In this document: piece after piece, positions 1 through 9,000 of the stretch
Layout: each line of letters begins with the position of its first letter
Position numbering within the stretch: the first letter of the stretch is position 1
Assembly (NCBI GenBank): GCA_044508675.1
Contig: JBIQHF010000006.1
Span: forward strand, 83,444-147,443
DNA length: 64,000 nt
Source: Raineyella sp044508675
GTDB taxonomy: Bacteria; Actinomycetota; Actinomycetes; Propionibacteriales; Propionibacteriaceae
Reading direction: 5' to 3'
Made by a program: the position numbers and the translations under genes
The notes under the pieces: generated by a model
Seen by the model: the letters and a program-made list of their open reading frames with translations, nothing else
Databases searched by the model: none
Told to the model about the DNA's origin: nothing

Positions 1-404
1 AGCCTGCCGAGCTTGGCGACGGCATCGCGCACGATCGTACGGGCCGTTTGTTCCTCGCCGATGTCGCCGGGCAGCAGGACCGCTGTGCGGCCGGCCTGCT
101 CCACCCAGTGGGCGGTCTCCTCTGCGTCGGACTGCTCCTCGGGCAGGTAGGAGATCGCCACGTCGGCACCCTCGCGGGCGTAGGCGATGGCGACTGCGCG
201 GCCGATCCCCGAGTCGCCACCGGTGATCAGGGCTGCCTGCCCGTCGAGCTTGCCGTGCCCGACGTACGTCTCCTCGCCGTGGTCCGGCATCGGCGTCATC
301 GCCGTGGTCAGGCCGGGTGGCTCCTGCTCCTGTGCCTCGAAGGCCCCCGATGCCGGGTCGAGGCGTTGCCTGGCGTTCTCGCTGACCTCTGGTTCGCTGG
401 GCAT
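1..404 (-). CDS. SDR family oxidoreductase, N-terminal part (runs off the window)
   Basis: The N-terminal 134 codons of a short-chain dehydrogenase/reductase are visible; the rest lies beyond the left edge. The start is the ATG at 404. After a hydrophilic N-terminal extension of about 50 residues comes the Rossmann motif TGGDSGIGRA (TGxxxGIG, NAD(P) binding), then the first beta-alpha-beta unit with ISYLPEEQSDAEET. The long acidic N-terminus before the Rossmann fold resembles the YhdG/YdaD-type general-stress SDRs, which are probably NAD(P)-dependent alcohol or aldehyde oxidoreductases. The substrate cannot be told. It is divergent from glmU. Confidence 0.85.
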   Translation of the reverse strand, partial: MPSEPEVSENARQRLDPASGAFEAQEQEPPGLTTAMTPMPDHGEETYVGHGKLDGQAALITGGDSGIGRAVAIAYAREGADVAISYLPEEQSDAEETAHWVEQAGRTAVLLPGDIGEEQTARTIVRDAVAKLGR

Positions 405-591
405 ACCTCATTCTTTGTGACCGGTCGTCGCGAGGCAAGGGCCGGCCGGGCCTGATCCGCGTGCCGGTGGCAGCTGATTCGCCCTGTCGGCGCGATAGGG
501 TGGGACGGCGCCTCGGGTGAATCCTCGCTCCCGTCGGGAGGGCGATTCGGTCCGGGGCGGCTTCCCTGAGCCCCCCTCGAAGGAGATGACG

Positions 592-1956
592 GTGACCGCG
601 AGTGACAACGTGACGACCAACCAGGACTCAGCCGGAGGCGTGGCCGCCGTCGTGGTGCTGGCCGCCGGTGCCGGTACCCGGATGAAGTCCTCCCGCTCCA
701 AGGTGCTGCACGAGGTCGCCGGACGCTCCATGCTGTCCTGGGCGGTCGATGCGGCCGAGCAGGTCGAGCCGGACCACCTCGTCGTGGTCGTCGGGCACCA
801 GCGTGACCAGGTCGAGGCCCACCTGCGCGAGGTCGCTCCGGCCGTCATCACCGCCGTCCAGGAGGAGCAGAAGGGCACCGGCCACGCGGTGATGTGCGGC
901 CTGGCCCCCCTGGGCGAGATCGCCGGCGTCGTCGTCGTGACGTACGGCGACGTGCCGCTGCTGAGCGGCGAGACCCTACGGGCGATGGTGGCCGAGCACA
1001 AGGAGTCGGGCGACGCGATCACCGTGCTCACCGCGCGGGTGCCCGACCCGACCGGCTATGGCCGCATCATTCGCGGCGCCGATGGCGGCATCGATCGGAT
1101 CGTCGAGCACAAGGACGCCTCCGAGGCCGAGCGCGCCATCGACGAGATCAACTCCGGAATCTACGTCTTCGAGGCGGACATCCTGCATGACGGGCTGGCC
1201 AGTCTCGGCACCGACAACGTGCAGGGTGAGCTCTACCTGACCGATGTCATCGCCCATGCGAACAGCGTCAACCGCCGGGTCGGGGCGTACGTCACTGGCG
1301 ACCTGTGGCAGACCGAGGGCGTCAACAACAGGGTCCAGCTGGCCCGGATGGGCGCCGAGATGAACCGCCGTATCGGCGAGCGCTGGATGATGGCCGGTGT
1401 CACCATCGTCGACCCGGCCACGACCTGGATCGAGGACTCGGTCGACATCGCCAGCGACGTCACCCTGCTGCCCGGCACCCACCTGCTCGGTGCCACCTCG
1501 ATCGCCACCGGAGCCGTCATCGGCCCCGACACCACGCTCAAGGACGTCGAGGTCGGTGAGGATGCCACCATCACCCGCAGCCAGGGACTGTTGGCCACCG
1601 TAGGGGCGCGCGGCCAGGTGGGCCCCTACTCCTACCTGCGCCCCGGTAGCGAGCTGGCCGCCGATGTCAGGATCGGCCCGTTCGTGGAGATCAAGCGCAC
1701 GGTGGTCGGGGAGGGCGTGACCATCGCCCACCACAACTATGTCGGCGATGCCGAGATCGGTCGAGGAGCCACCCTCGGCGCAGGTACCATCGTCGCGAAC
1801 GATGACGGGCAAGCCCGCCACGCCACGAAGATCGGTGCCGATGCGTTCATCGGTCCGCACAGTGTCCTGGTCGCCCCCGTCTCGGTCGCTGAAGGAGCTC
1901 ATGTCGCCGCCGGGTCGACCGTCACCGAGGGCGTGGCTCCGGGCAACGACTCCTGA
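592..1956 (+). CDS. glmU: Bifunctional UDP-N-acetylglucosamine pyrophosphorylase / glucosamine-1-phosphate N-acetyltransferase
   Basis: Makes UDP-GlcNAc for peptidoglycan: acetylates glucosamine-1-phosphate (C-terminal domain), then transfers UMP (N-terminal domain). The N-terminal nucleotidyltransferase motif LAAGAGTRM is near residue 23, with GDVPLL further on. The C-terminal third is a left-handed beta-helix of hexapeptide repeats with RPGS, VEIK and the catalytic-His segment HHNYVGDAEIG. I chose GTG 592 because AAGGAG (580-585) lies 6 nt upstream; ATG 586 overlaps that site, and the frame is open back to 517. One oddity is that the usual NYDG motif of the acetyltransferase site reads NDDG here. 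prs follows 108 nt downstream in the same direction. Confidence 0.95.
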   Translation: MTASDNVTTNQDSAGGVAAVVVLAAGAGTRMKSSRSKVLHEVAGRSMLSWAVDAAEQVEPDHLVVVVGHQRDQVEAHLREVAPAVITAVQEEQKGTGHAVMCGLAPLGEIAGVVVVTYGDVPLLSGETLRAMVAEHKESGDAITVLTARVPDPTGYGRIIRGADGGIDRIVEHKDASEAERAIDEINSGIYVFEADILHDGLASLGTDNVQGELYLTDVIAHANSVNRRVGAYVTGDLWQTEGVNNRVQLARMGAEMNRRIGERWMMAGVTIVDPATTWIEDSVDIASDVTLLPGTHLLGATSIATGAVIGPDTTLKDVEVGEDATITRSQGLLATVGARGQVGPYSYLRPGSELAADVRIGPFVEIKRTVVGEGVTIAHHNYVGDAEIGRGATLGAGTIVANDDGQARHATKIGADAFIGPHSVLVAPVSVAEGAHVAAGSTVTEGVAPGNDS

Positions 1957-2064
1957 CCACCACGAGCAGGCTGGTGTCAGGTCGCCGTTGCGGCTAGCCG
2001 ACCCCCCGATCGGCGAAACCACCCCCAGGGGCCGGCCACCCCGACAACCCGAGGAGACCAGTAA

Positions 2065-3033
2065 GTGAGCGGTTTCAAGCTCCCCTCCGACAAGCACCTG
2101 ATGCTCTTCTCCGGACGGGCGTATCCCGAGCTGGCACAGGAGATCGCGCAGCTGATGGGCACCGAGCTGGTGCCCACCCGCCAGGTGACGTACGCCAACT
2201 CCGAGATCTACGTGCAGTACGAGGAGTCCGTGCGCGGCTCGGACGCGTTCGTGATCCAGTCGCACAGCGCGCCGGTGAACGAATCGCTGATGGAGCAGTT
2301 GATCATGGTCGACGCGCTCAAGCGCGCGTCGGCGAAGCGCATCACCGTCGTTGCGCCGTTCTACCCGTACGCCCGCCAGGACAAGAAGCACCTCGGTCGC
2401 GAGCCGATCTCGGCCCGACTGGTTGCCGACCTGTTCAGCGCTGCCGGGGCCGACCGGGTCATGTCGATCGACCTGCACGCCGCGCAGATCCAGGGCTTCT
2501 TCGACGGCCCGGTGGACCACCTGTGGGGCCTGCCGGTGCTGGCGAACTACGTGATGGACAAGTACGACACCGAGGAGATGACGATCGTCTCGCCGGACGC
2601 CGGCCGGGTCCGCCTCGCCGACATGTGGACCGACCGACTGGGCAGCCGACTGGCGATCATCCACAAGCGTCGCGACCCCGACGTCGCCAACGAGGTGGCC
2701 GTCCACGAGGTCGTCGGCGACGTCGAGGGCCGGGTCTGCCTGCTGGTCGACGACATGATCGACACCGCCGGCACGATCTGCCAGGCGGCGGAGGCGCTGA
2801 AGGAGCGGGGTGCCAAGAAGGTCATCGCCGCGGCGACCCACCCGGTCCTCTCCGGTCCGGCCGCCCAGCGGCTGAACGACTCGGCCTTCGAGGAGGTCAT
2901 CGTCTGCAACACGCTGCCGATCCGCACCCAGGTGCCGATCGACAAGTTGACCGTGCTGTCCATCGCCCCGATGCTGGCCCAGGCCATCCACGAGGTCTTC
3001 GAGGACGGTTCGGTCACCAAGCTGTTCCAGTAG
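2065..3033 (+). CDS. prs: Ribose-phosphate pyrophosphokinase (PRPP synthetase)
   Basis: Cytosolic enzyme that makes PRPP from ribose-5-phosphate and ATP for purine, pyrimidine, His, Trp and NAD synthesis, and in actinobacteria also for decaprenylphosphoryl-arabinose precursors. The 322 residues match the family length. Visible motifs are the flexible-loop segment PYARQDKKH, the metal-binding DLHAAQIQGFF and the PRPP-binding loop VDDMIDTAGTI. The start is GTG 2065, with GAGGAG at 2051-2056 upstream. It lies just downstream of glmU, the usual actinobacterial pair, and is probably co-transcribed with it. Confidence 0.96.
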   Translation: MSGFKLPSDKHLMLFSGRAYPELAQEIAQLMGTELVPTRQVTYANSEIYVQYEESVRGSDAFVIQSHSAPVNESLMEQLIMVDALKRASAKRITVVAPFYPYARQDKKHLGREPISARLVADLFSAAGADRVMSIDLHAAQIQGFFDGPVDHLWGLPVLANYVMDKYDTEEMTIVSPDAGRVRLADMWTDRLGSRLAIIHKRRDPDVANEVAVHEVVGDVEGRVCLLVDDMIDTAGTICQAAEALKERGAKKVIAAATHPVLSGPAAQRLNDSAFEEVIVCNTLPIRTQVPIDKLTVLSIAPMLAQAIHEVFEDGSVTKLFQ

Positions 3034-3131
3034 TGACGGCTCCAGTAGTGACGGTGCAGTAGCACTGCTCCAGCGTTTCTGGGCCGGGCGCCGTGCGGGG
3101 ACGCCGGTGGGGGAGGACTCTGCCGGCGTCC

Positions 3132-3186
3132 TCGTGCTAGCATGTCCGGGTTGCCTCGGCGAGGGGAGGCGTACGGACCGTACGCC
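3132..3186 (+). promoter_or_regulatory. Putative rplY promoter and leader hairpin
   Basis: A -10-like TAGCAT (3138-3143) in the context GTGCTAGCAT sits in the 287-nt gap between prs and rplY. About 25 nt further on, the perfect inverted repeat GGCGTACG-GAC-CGTACGCC (3168-3186) would form an 8-bp hairpin in the 5' leader, which would run about 170 nt before rplY. No clear -35 is seen. The rest of the gap shows no credible gene. Confidence 0.45.
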
Positions 3187-3320
3187 GAACGTGATCGACG
3201 TGGTGTGCCATCGGCCTCTGGCGGTGGCTGCCGGTCGACGCATGTCCCGGCCCTGGCGGCAGGAAACCCGATCATCGGTCATCCGCCCGCCGCGTGATGG
3301 CCCGACCCCAGGAGGCCACC

Positions 3321-3923
3321 ATGGCTGCTGACGCCACTCTCTCCGCCGAGATCCGCAACGAGTTCGGCAAGGGCGCTTCGCGCCGCCTGCGCCGCGACCA
3401 CCTCGTGCCCGCGGTGCTCTACGGCCACGGCATCGACCCGCTGCACCTGACCCTGCCGGGCCACGCCACCATGCTGGCGCTGCGCACCGACAACGCCCTG
3501 CTCGAGGTCAACATCGAGGGCGAGTCCAAGCCGCGCCTGGCGCTGGCCAAGCAGATCCAGCGCGACCCGATCCGCGGCGACCTGATCCACGTCGACCTGC
3601 AGGTCGTGCGGGCCGACGAGAAGGTCATCGTCGAGGTTGCGGTGATCGTCGTCGGTGAGTCCGCCCCGGACACCACGGTCGTCGTCGACCAGAACAACAT
3701 CTCGATCGAGGCCCCCGTCTCCGACATCCCCGAGGAGATCGAGATCAACGTCGAGGGCATGGAGCCCGGCTCGCAGGTCCTCGCCAAGGACCTCCGCCTC
3801 AATGCCGGCGTCTCCTACGTCGGCGAGCCCGAGGACGTCATGGTCTCGGTCAACCACGCCACGGTCGCTGCGCTGCCTGAGGACGAGGCTGCCGCGGAGG
3901 GCGAGGAGGCCGCGGCCGAGTGA
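3321..3923 (+). CDS. rplY: 50S ribosomal protein bL25, Ctc (long) form
   Basis: Binds 5S rRNA in the large subunit. At 200 residues this is the CTC/TL5 type: an N-terminal L25 beta-barrel (about 1-95, with EIRNEFGKGASRRLRR), a C-terminal TL5-like domain (about 100-180) and an acidic Glu/Ala-rich tail. ATG 3321 has GGAGG at 3311-3315. An in-frame ATG at 3294 would add nine unlikely residues. The gene is followed after 41 nt by pth, a common pairing of translation factors, and has a long leader with a hairpin. Confidence 0.95.
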   Translation: MAADATLSAEIRNEFGKGASRRLRRDHLVPAVLYGHGIDPLHLTLPGHATMLALRTDNALLEVNIEGESKPRLALAKQIQRDPIRGDLIHVDLQVVRADEKVIVEVAVIVVGESAPDTTVVVDQNNISIEAPVSDIPEEIEINVEGMEPGSQVLAKDLRLNAGVSYVGEPEDVMVSVNHATVAALPEDEAAAEGEEAAAE

Positions 3924-3964
3924 TCTCGGTCCGCCCCGACCTCTCGATCTGAGAGACTGCACGC

Positions 3965-4558
3965 ATGTGGATGGTGGTGGGGCTCGGCAATCCGGGCCCC
4001 ACCTATGCCCATACGCGTCACAACGTCGGCTACCTGGTGGTCGAGGAACTGGCCCGGCGGGCCCGGGTCCGGTTCGGCTCGGTCTCGAAGATGCGCGCCG
4101 ACGTCGCCGAGACCAGGATCAGTTCCACCGGGCTGGGCATTCCCGGCCCCGACTCGCAGCGCATCGCCCTGGTGCGATCCCAGACGTACATGAACGAATC
4201 GGGCATCGCGGTCGGCAAGCTTGCCGCCTTCTACGGGGTCGCCCCCGGGCAGATCATCGCGGTCCACGATGAGCTGGACCTCGACCTGGGCCAGCTCCGG
4301 GTCAAGTGCGGCGGCGGGGACAACGGGCACAACGGCCTGAAGTCGATGCGCGCCCACCTGCACACCGGTGACTTCCTCCGGGTCCGCTTCGGCATCGGCC
4401 GTCCTCCGGGGCGCCAGGCGCCGGCGGACTACGTCCTGGCCCCGGTCCCCTCCGGCCAGCGCGCCGCGCTCGCCGTCGAGGTGACGCGGGCCGCCGACGC
4501 CGTCGAGATGCTGATCACCGACGGCCTGACCGCGACCCAGAACCGCTACAACTCGTAG
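3965..4558 (+). CDS. pth: Peptidyl-tRNA hydrolase
   Basis: Cleaves the ester bond of peptidyl-tRNAs that drop off ribosomes, recycling tRNA in the cytosol. At 197 aa it has the usual Pth1 length. Signature residues include GLGNPGPTY near the N-terminus (Asn), TRHNVGY (catalytic His), SQTYMNESG and VHDELDLDLG (Asp). The ATG at 3965 has GAGACT ending 6 nt upstream and no clear Shine-Dalgarno, so it may be partly leaderless or read through from rplY. Confidence 0.96.
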   Translation: MWMVVGLGNPGPTYAHTRHNVGYLVVEELARRARVRFGSVSKMRADVAETRISSTGLGIPGPDSQRIALVRSQTYMNESGIAVGKLAAFYGVAPGQIIAVHDELDLDLGQLRVKCGGGDNGHNGLKSMRAHLHTGDFLRVRFGIGRPPGRQAPADYVLAPVPSGQRAALAVEVTRAADAVEMLITDGLTATQNRYNS

Positions 4559-4603
4559 CCGGCGCACTGCCCGCTCGTAGAGCCATTTCCGCGCGTACGG
4601 CCG

Positions 4604-5929
4604 TCAGCGCCAAGGCCCTGACGGAGGCGGCGGCTGGTGCCCGCGCTGCTGGGCGTGGTGCTGGTGCGGGTTGCTCGGCGGCTGCGGGGGTGGCTGCGGC
4701 TGGTTCCCACCCTGCTGGTGGAAGTTGTACGGCATCGGCGCCTGCGGGGGTGGCGGAGCGGCCTGCACGTGCTGTGCGTGGCTGGCCATCGGACGCATCA
4801 CCGGTGCGGCATCGGTGTGCAGGCTCGCGACGACCATCGCCAGTTCGGCCTGCTGGGCCTGCAGCTCCGGGGTCGACCAGCCACGCTTGATCCGGTTGCG
4901 GACGAACGCGAGCTCGGTCACGGCGTCGATGTAGTGGTTGATCACGGCCTTCTCGTCCTTCGGCAGGCCCCGGGTGCGGGCGGCGCGGCTGTGCAGGCTG
5001 CTGAGCCAGCCGGCCTCCTGCGGGCTGACCAGCCCGGTCCAGACCATCTCGGGCAGTTCCTGTTGCACGACCTGGCCCTCCACCCGACGTGACCGGACGG
5101 CCTGGCGGACCAGCACGATGAAGGCCGGCACCATCACGGCCACGTACGTGCCGAAGTAGGCGCCGACCCCGAACGTTGCCGACAGGTTCCACAGGCCGTG
5201 CAGGACCATCGCCCCCAGGAAACCGAGCAGGATGTAGAAGGCCTTGGCGCCGGTGTAGCGCTGGCGCATCGAGGCCCAGACCCCCAGCGCGGTCATGGTG
5301 GTGAAGAACGGGTGCGCGAAGGCGCCCATCAGGATCCGGGCGAGGAACATGAAGGTCGTCTGCCCCAACGACTCCGAGGTCCCGAAGTACAGCAGGTTCT
5401 CCATGAACGCGAAACCGATCCCGGTCATGCCCGCGTACACCAGGGTGTCGGTCAGCGAGGTCATCTCCCGGCGCCGGGGGCCGGTGAGCATGACCAGCAG
5501 GAACATCCCCTTCAACCCCTCCTCGAACAGCGGCGCCCCGACCACCGAGGCGAGCAGGTCGCTCCTGCCCCCGAGCCCGAAGGCCACCACCTCCTGCAGC
5601 ACCAGGGACCCCACGGTGGCGACACCGCCGCCCCACAGGAAGGCCCAGATCAGGTAGGCCGGTGGCTCCGGCTCCCAGCGGTCCAGCCACATGTACGCGG
5701 CGATCACGATCACGGCGCCGATCGTCGAGAAGAGGACCGCGGTGAGGAAGGTGCCCAGGTTCGTCGCCCCGGCCAGAGCCAGGTACGCCACCAAGGCCAC
5801 CCCGATCGCGGCCACGATAACGGCGGCCAGCGGCGCACCGGCACGCCGTGCGGTCCGTACGGGAACGGGACGGTACTGCCCGCGCGGGGCCGGCATTCTG
5901 GGGTTCGGCGGAAGGTTCGGGGCACTCAC
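4604..5929 (-). CDS. PrsW family intramembrane metalloprotease with Pro/Gln/His-rich tail
   Basis: Polytopic membrane protein of 441 aa. Several hydrophobic segments lie between about residues 30 and 275. The PrsW/CPBP-like motifs are visible: EEGLKG (EExxK), FAFMENLLYF and HGLWN, which supply the putative metal ligands in the membrane. A Pro/Arg-rich N-terminus precedes the first membrane segment. The last 100 residues are soluble, with a helical part and then a low-complexity Pro/Gln/His tail. The family founder cleaves an anti-sigma factor in Bacillus; the substrate here is unknown. The GTG start at 5929 follows TACCCT by 6 nt (leaderless pattern). It is convergent with pth and divergent from mfd. 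Confidence 0.85.
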   Translation of the reverse strand: MSAPNLPPNPRMPAPRGQYRPVPVRTARRAGAPLAAVIVAAIGVALVAYLALAGATNLGTFLTAVLFSTIGAVIVIAAYMWLDRWEPEPPAYLIWAFLWGGGVATVGSLVLQEVVAFGLGGRSDLLASVVGAPLFEEGLKGMFLLVMLTGPRRREMTSLTDTLVYAGMTGIGFAFMENLLYFGTSESLGQTTFMFLARILMGAFAHPFFTTMTALGVWASMRQRYTGAKAFYILLGFLGAMVLHGLWNLSATFGVGAYFGTYVAVMVPAFIVLVRQAVRSRRVEGQVVQQELPEMVWTGLVSPQEAGWLSSLHSRAARTRGLPKDEKAVINHYIDAVTELAFVRNRIKRGWSTPELQAQQAELAMVVASLHTDAAPVMRPMASHAQHVQAAPPPPQAPMPYNFHQQGGNQPQPPPQPPSNPHQHHAQQRGHQPPPPSGPWR

Positions 5930-6023
5930 AGGGTCAGGGTAGGCGATCGGGGTGACATCCCCGGGTTGTCGCGAGCGGTTCGCCGAGCCGCCCCTTGTCG
6001 GTCCGCCGAGCTACCGTGGTGCG

Positions 6024-9000
6024 GTGACCGAACATGAGACGGGCAAGCTGGCCGGCATCCTCGACCTGTTGGGTACGGAACCCACGATCGCCGAGTGCGT
6101 CCAGGATGCCCGTGCCGGGGTGCTGCACACCTGCGACATCACCGCCCCGAGCTCCCTGCGTGCGTTCCTGGCCGCGCAACTCACCCGACGCACCGACCGT
6201 ACGATCCTGCTTATCACCTCGACCTATCGCGAGGCCGAGGAGCAGCACGCCGCCCTGCAGGCCCTCCTCGGCGCAGGTCGCGCGGCGTACTACCCGGCCT
6301 GGGAGACCCTGCCGCACGAGCGACTGAGCCCGCGCTCGGACACCGTCGGCCGACGCCTGGAGGTGCTGCGCCGACTGGCCGGCAAGGACGTGCTGCCCGC
6401 CCCGCGGATCGTGGTCGCCCCGATCCGGGCCGTGCTCCAGCCACAGGTCGCGGGACTGGCCGACATCACTCCGGTCCAGCTGCGCCGCGGCGAGGAGTAC
6501 CCCATCGAGGACCTCACCCAGGCCCTGGTCGACGCCGCCTACCTGCCGGCCGACATGGTGCAGCGCCGCGGCGAGTTCGCCGTCCGTGGCGGAATCGTCG
6601 ACGTGTTCCCGCCCACCGAGGAGCACCCGATCCGGGTGGACTTCTTCGGCGACACCATCGAGGACCTGCGGTACTTCATGGTCGCCGACCAGCGCTCCAC
6701 CGACCGCGAGGTCGAGGAGGTCGTCTGCTCCCCGTGCCGGGAGCTGCTGATGACCCCGCAGGTCCGGGCCCGCGCCGAGGCATTGGTCGCCGACCATCCC
6801 GAGCTGACCGAGATGCTGGACAAGATCGCCCAGGGGCTGGGGGCCGAGGGGATGGAGTCGCTGGCCCCCGCCCTGGTCGACCGGATGGAACTCCTGGTCG
6901 ACGTGCTGCCGCCGGACGCGCTGGTGCTGGTCGCTGATCCCGAACTGGTCCGCGGGCGTGCCGACGACCTGGTCGCCACCTCCGAGGAGTTCCTGCGGGC
7001 GGGCTGGGCGGCCGCGGCGTCCGGCGGCAAGGCGCCGATCGACCTGAAGGCCTCCGGCTACCAGCCGCTCGGCGACGTCCGGGCCCGGGTCCTGGAACGC
7101 GGCCAGTCCTGGTGGACCCTCTCACCGTTCGCCGCGACGCCCGAGGAGGAGCACGACGTCGCCGCCGAGGCGCTGGCACACATCGCGGCCGGGGCGACCC
7201 CGACCCGTACGATCCACGCCCGCGATGCCCACAGCTGGGCCGGCGACATCGAGCGGGCGGTCGGTGAGATCGCCGCGGCCGTCCGGGACGGCTGGCGGGT
7301 GGTGATGTCGGCGGAGGGATCCGGCACCACGCGGCGGCTGGCCGAGCTACTGGCCGAGCACGACGTCGCCGCGCGGGTGGTCGACGACGTCGTCGACACA
7401 CCGACCGAGGACGTGGTCGAGCTGGTCACCACCGGCATCCGGCACGGCTTCCTGGTCGAGGACGTACGGCTGGCCGTCTGGACCGCCGGAGACCTGTCCG
7501 GCAGTGCCCGGACCGACCGGTCAGAGCGGAAGATGCCCGCCCGGCGCCGCAAGGCGATCGATCCCCTGGAGCTGGAGGCCGGCGACCCGGTGGTGCACGA
7601 CCACCACGGCGTCGGCCGCTACGTGGAGATGATCCAGCGGACCGTCGCCGGCGCCACCCGCGACTACATGGTGATCGAGTACGCGGCCAGCAAGCGGGGC
7701 CAGCCCGGCGACCGGGTCTTCGTCCCGATGGAGCAGCTCGACCAGGTCACCCGCTACGTCGGCGGCGAGACCCCGGTGCTGGACCGGATGGGCGGCTCGG
7801 ACTGGGCCAAGCGCAAGTCCCGGGCCCGCAAGGCGGTCAAGGAGATCGCCGGGGAGCTGGTCCGCCTCTACGCGGCCCGCCAGGCCTCCAAGGGCTTCGC
7901 CTTCGGCGCCGACACGCCGATGCAGCGGGAGCTGGAGGACGCCTTCGACTACACCGAGACCCCCGACCAGCTGTCCGCGATCGACGAGGTCAAGCGGGAC
8001 ATGGAGCAGACCGTCCCGATGGACCGGTTGATCTGTGGTGACGTCGGCTACGGCAAGACCGAGATCGCCGTGCGGGCCGCGTTCAAGGCGGTGATGGACT
8101 CCAAGCAGGTCGCCATCCTGGTGCCGACGACCCTGCTGGTCACCCAGCACTACAACACGTTCTCCGAACGCTACGCCGGCTTCCCGATCCGGGTCGCCGC
8201 GCTGTCGCGCTTCCAGACCGACAAGCAGGCCCGCGAGGTCCTCGACGACCTGGCCGCCGGCAAGGTCGACGTCATCGTCGGCACCCACCGGTTGCTGTCG
8301 AAGGAGGTCGTGTTCAAGGACCTCGGCCTGGTGATCATCGACGAGGAGCAGCGCTTCGGCGTCGAGCACAAGGAGCAGCTGAAGAAGCTGCGGATGAACG
8401 TCGACGTGCTCGCCATGTCCGCCACCCCGATCCCGCGCACGCTGGAGATGGCCATCACCGGTATCCGCGAGATGTCGACCATCGCCACCCCGCCGGAGGA
8501 GCGCCACCCGGTGCTCACCTTCGCCGGGGCGTACGACGAGGGCCAGGTCACCGCCGCGATCCGACGGGAGCTGCTGCGGGAGGGCCAGGTCTTCTTCGTC
8601 CACAACCGGGTGCAGACCATCGATGCGGTCGCCGCCCGGATCCGCGAGTTGGTGCCGGAGGCGCGAGTGGTGACCGCCCACGGGCAGATGGGGGAGCGCC
8701 AGCTCGAGCAGGTGATGCTCGACTTCTGGGAGCGGCGCGCGGACGTCCTGGTCGCCACCACGATCGTCGAGGCCGGTCTGGACATCGCGACCGCGAACAC
8801 CCTGATCGTCGACCGGGCCGATCGGATGGGCCTGTCCCAGCTGCACCAGTTGCGCGGCCGCGTCGGGCGCAGTCGCGAGCGCGGCTACTGCTACTTCCTC
8901 TACCCGGCCGACAAGCCGCTCACCCAGGAGGCGCACGACCGGCTGAGCACCCTGGCGGCCAACACCGACATCGGTGCCGGCATGGCGATCGCCACCAAGG

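Noticed and set aside
976..3282. Long open frame of 768 codons on the minus strand opposite glmU and prs
   Set aside because: It is rich in Asp/Val/His/Arg as expected from the complement of GC-rich codons, shows no family motif, and lies wholly over two sure genes.
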